From the NCBI GenBank assembly GCA_018304565.1, contig JAGVVX010000026.1, forward strand, positions 1 through 13,920: a DNA stretch of 13,920 nucleotides, read 5' to 3'. A program made the position numbers and the translations under genes. Below the pieces are notes generated by a model. It worked only from the letters and a program-made list of their open reading frames with translations, was not told the DNA's origin and made no database searches. The DNA is from Candidatus Aenigmatarchaeota archaeon. Its GTDB lineage: Archaea; Aenigmatarchaeota; Aenigmatarchaeia; GW2011-AR5. This document shows positions 11,132-13,920 of the stretch, one piece after another (the first letter of the stretch is position 1; each line of letters opens with the position of its first letter).

Positions 11132-13920
11132 CGCCTGTATCTGTACTTTGCACCCTTCTGTTTTTTACGGATTTTTCTTTTGGGCTTCTTTGGGCGGAAA
11201 AAGACCAGCAAGCCCGCAAGAATCACGACCCCGGCAACAGCTAGGCTGGTAGGGAAAGCCGCAACAAGGCCTGTGGGACCTATAACCCCTGTCTGGTTTT
11301 TTTCAGCGGCAGTTTCGTTTGCGGGCGGCTGGCTTGCAGGCATGACATTTGTTTTGTTTGTTGAAGGTGCGCCGTTTCCTGTTATGTTTGCTGCAGATTT
11401 CTGCGCCACGTTTGGCGCCGCATTGTTTAATGATGCATTAGTGAGATTTGGTTTTGCCTGTGGTGCAGGTCTCGCGCCCCCTCCGCCGCCTGAATAGCCG
11501 CCCCCGGAAGCGGGAGGACTTGGGCTTGCTGGCGGGGTAAAGGTGAAGGTTATTGTGTTCTTGATTTCATTTCCTGATGTATCATTTGCATACAGCACCA
11601 GCGTATTCGAGCCCTGGGACGCTGTTATTGTGGTGTTCGTGCAGCCAGTAAGTGAAACGTTGGAATCGCTGTTAAGCCTGTACATGCATCCATCAGCGGC
11701 AACATTGTCGCTGGCAGTGTAAGTAAGCGGAATTGACGATGAAGAATATGTTGTGGATGCGACAGGAGACGTTATAGTCATATTAGGCGCCTGCGTGTCA
11801 TTGCCTGCCGCTGCGCCCGAGAATGTTGGCAGATAAAGCACTGAGGCACTTGCTGTCATGTTGTAACAGGGCTTGTTTGTGAAATTTGCATTGCAAGTGC
11901 TTTCAATCCTTGTTATGTCAGGCGCGTCCCGTGTGCCGTTGAGATAGAAGTAAATGGCATAAGACTGCGGGAATGTGATCCTCGGTGTGTAGTTTCCTTC
12001 GGGAAGCAGGTCGTTAAGGTCTATCCATACATAGCTGTCCAGTGCCCAGCCGGATTCGTTGAATGTTTGTGATAAGCTTGATTCTGCTGTCAGGTTTCTT
12101 GTAATATTTACTGTGGCTGATAAACTGAGCCTGTCAACTGTAAAGTCTGCAGTTTCTATCAAAATGTTGCTGAGATTGAAGCGCAGCGTATAGTTGTTGA
12201 ATGAAAACACATGGCCGCTGTCAGCCAGGTTACCTGTTGAATTAAGCAGCGAAACTGTTACGTTGCTGCCGAATAATCCTTGGCTGATATTATCAATTGC
12301 AGATGTAATGTTCCTTCCGACGTTCACAAAAACCCACCTGGTTTCTGAAACATTCTTATTTCCTGCAGAGTCATTCACATAAACCTTGAATGTGTAATTA
12401 CCATCCTGTAGGTTTGTTTTTTCCTTTAGCCAACTGGCCGCGCTTCCGTCAATGGTTTCGTTTGTCCCGTTCCACTCGAACGTGGCAGAAATGCTCTCGT
12501 TTACTGTAATATTTATAATTACTAAATTGCTTAAAGTAAACGTTTCATTGTTTGGCGTAGGTGCAACAAAGAATAGCGAATTAAGTGCCGTATCTAATTT
12601 TATTGTTTCTGTAGGACTTGTTGAATTCTTGTTGCCCGCCCTGTCGGTCATTTCTATCTCTATCTTGTAGTCGCCGTCAGCTGCCATTCCTGTGCACAAG
12701 CCAGAAGTGCAAGAACCATTCCACGTTTTTAATATGGATAATGTGTTGTCGACTGCATTGAACCTTTTTACCCTGCTGCCATCTATTGCAGCAATATACG
12801 TTGTGCTGAAGTTGACTATTTCTGAAGCAGTTATGTTGAATCTTAATTCATCAAAAATTCCGTCTTCGTTAGGGGAAAATATATTGCCATTACCTCCGGA
12901 GAAAGCGGTGATATCTACTGCTGGGACTATTGTATCAAAAGTTATTATTCTGTTCAAGCCTGCAACATTTCCTGCGCTGTCGTTGGCTAGTATATTGTAT
13001 GTATAAGTCCCGTCATCGGCTGTCTTGTTGGCGGCGCATGACACCGATGTCCCGTTGTTCAGTTTCATCATCGTCTGGTTTGTCCCGTTCCATTCAAGGA
13101 TGCAGGCAGAAATGTCCGTCAAGTCCGAAACGCTTACATTGATAAAAGTGTAGTTTCTGCTGACAAAAGAATTGTTTACATCTGCTGAAACAATGCTTAT
13201 GGTCGGTTTTATTGTGTCAACTGTGAAAATGACTGTTTGCGATGTTGCGTTATTCTTGCTCTGATCGCTGCATGTTACATTAAGCGGATAAGTCCCGTCA
13301 GATAGGTTGAGAATATATGAATTTTGAACCCCGGATGTTACATTGCCTAAATTTATTTCAGTGCCATTAAGGTTGCGCGAGCATTCCTGCTCTAGATTGA
13401 GATCGTCAATAGCTGTAAAGTTGACGATTATGTTATTCTTGTTCAGGAAACTATTGTTAACAGGCCCCGTTAAGTTGACTGATGGAGAAATATTGTCGAC
13501 GAACTTGCCAGACAGCGTGAAATTTGAGGTGATGCTATAAGCTGTATTTGCTGAAAGGTTTGATGGAACAAGCCTTGCGGTCCACGTTCCAGCGGAGGCG
13601 TTAATTGAAACATTGATATGATTAGTCCCGCTCGTGGAAAAAACAGAATTTCCTGAAGCGTTGTAGAGGCTCAACTGGATTGATGCATTGTCAATCCAGC
13701 CGATACTCATGCCCAGGAGAGAACTGTTTGCCGTAATCCTGTGGTAAGAAATGCCTCCTGAAGTGTTGTTTGTGAAAAACACCTCGCCGGAAGGCGGGAA
13801 ATTTGAAGCTATTGAATAATCTGCACTTCCACTTACGGTTGTTGGCAGGACCAACATGTTCCAGTAACCACCTACAGGATTGGTGACTTTTATCATTTCC
13901 TCTGTTTGCAGCACAGAAGC
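11122..13920 (-). CDS. Large modular cell-surface protein, N-terminus outside the window
   Basis: The frame is open to the right edge, so at least 932 residues are seen and the true start is missing. The visible N-terminus has two similar blocks (ADYSIASNFPPSG, TAYSITSNFTLSG) resembling pre-peptidase C-terminal-like beta domains. At least five Ig/cadherin-like modules follow, each with a D.GN-type signature (ANDSAGN, TDRAGN, VNDSAGN, ANDTSGN, and a degenerate SDQSKNN) and several opening with DT..P. One carries FSPNEDGIFDE, similar to Ca-binding loops of FlgD-like surface modules. Dozens of NxS/T sequons suggest heavy N-glycosylation, and about five cysteine pairs suggest disulfides. Near the C-terminus come a Gly- and Pro-rich linker, a Thr/Ala/Asn-rich stalk, one membrane helix (VAGVVILAGLLVFF) and a strongly basic cytoplasmic tail. 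It is likely an S-layer-like or adhesion protein; no enzymatic motif was seen. Confidence 0.85.
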   Translation of the reverse strand, partial: ASVLQTEEMIKVTNPVGGYWNMLVLPTTVSGSADYSIASNFPPSGEVFFTNNTSGGISYHRITANSSLLGMSIGWIDNASIQLSLYNASGNSVFSTSGTNHINVSINASAGTWTARLVPSNLSANTAYSITSNFTLSGKFVDNISPSVNLTGPVNNSFLNKNNIIVNFTAIDDLNLEQECSRNLNGTEINLGNVTSGVQNSYILNLSDGTYPLNVTCSDQSKNNATSQTVIFTVDTIKPTISIVSADVNNSFVSRNYTFINVSVSDLTDISACILEWNGTNQTMMKLNNGTSVSCAANKTADDGTYTYNILANDSAGNVAGLNRIITFDTIVPAVDITAFSGGNGNIFSPNEDGIFDELRFNITASEIVNFSTTYIAAIDGSRVKRFNAVDNTLSILKTWNGSCTSGLCTGMAADGDYKIEIEMTDRAGNKNSTSPTETIKLDTALNSLFFVAPTPNNETFTLSNLVIINITVNESISATFEWNGTNETIDGSAASWLKEKTNLQDGNYTFKVYVNDSAGNKNVSETRWVFVNVGRNITSAIDNISQGLFGSNVTVSLLNSTGNLADSGHVFSFNNYTLRFNLSNILIETADFTVDRLSLSATVNITRNLTAESSLSQTFNESGWALDSYVWIDLNDLLPEGNYTPRITFPQSYAIYFYLNGTRDAPDITRIESTCNANFTNKPCYNMTASASVLYLPTFSGAAAGNDTQAPNMTITSPVASTTYSSSSIPLTYTASDNVAADGCMYRLNSDSNVSLTGCTNTTITASQGSNTLVLYANDTSGNEIKNTITFTFTPPASPSPPASGGGYSGGGGGARPAPQAKPNLTNASLNNAAPNVAQKSAANITGNGAPSTNKTNVMPASQPPANETAAEKNQTGVIGPTGLVAAFPTSLAVAGVVILAGLLVFFRPKKPKRKIRKKQKGAKYRYRRHS

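Noticed and set aside
1..13920. tRNA genes, CRISPR arrays, insertion sequences or defence systems
   Set aside because: I looked for cloverleaf-like T-loop motifs, regularly spaced repeats, transposase motifs and terminal repeats and found none that held up.

Overview
The window looks like a chromosomal segment from an uncultivated archaeon. It carries an archaeal-type FtsZ, an archaeal-type glutamyl-tRNA synthetase (class I, with the CxC...CPC cluster), a TrmB-family regulator, a DUF1512 protein (known mainly from Archaea) and an archaeal HemK2-like methyltransferase. Several AT-rich TATA-like boxes lie about 25 bp before start codons, the spacing of archaeal leaderless promoters. Small compact genes, degenerate GTPase motifs and a large N-glycosylation-rich surface protein would fit a DPANN or related lineage, but that placement is inference. 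No tRNA, rRNA, CRISPR array or insertion sequence was seen.

Layout, left to right. Positions 1-489 hold no convincing complete gene: perhaps the last 29 codons of a gene entering from the left, then leader/promoter DNA for ftsZ with two inverted repeats. ftsZ (490-1658, +) is broken. Two frames each match FtsZ well, but the T3-loop segment between them is missing and the frame changes at the junction. A 59-nt hairpin with an 11-bp perfect stem and a T-rich tail separates ftsZ from the convergent MgtC/DUF4010 membrane protein (1813-3024, -). Next on the minus strand come a TrmB-family regulator (3243-4067) and a DUF1512 protein (4158-5324). Divergent from DUF1512 is a predicted exported protein (5429-6090, +), also split by a one-base frameshift. 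It converges, with a 2-bp gap, on a minus-strand cluster read 8334 to 6093: a degenerate DRG/Obg-like TGS GTPase, a PHP-domain phosphoesterase and a small membrane protein with a charged tail. A stand-alone response regulator (8452-8880, +) overlaps tail to tail with the HemK2-like methyltransferase (8855-9433, -). That gene shares a 54-bp divergent promoter region with gltX (9488-11131, +). gltX overlaps tail to tail with a very large, incomplete surface protein gene (11122 to the right edge, -).

How the genes fit together: gltX and the HemK2-like methyltransferase (predicted release-factor glutamine methylation) are translation functions transcribed from one divergent region. The TGS GTPase, PHP protein and membrane protein may form an operon of unknown role. 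The surface protein is built of Ig-like modules with paired cysteines and dozens of N-glycosylation sequons, ending in a membrane anchor and a basic tail. No defence or mobile system is evident. The most notable points are two broken genes (ftsZ and the exported protein), the GTPase lacking G3 and G4, the response regulator with a long insertion before its conserved lysine, and the divergent promoter arrangements.
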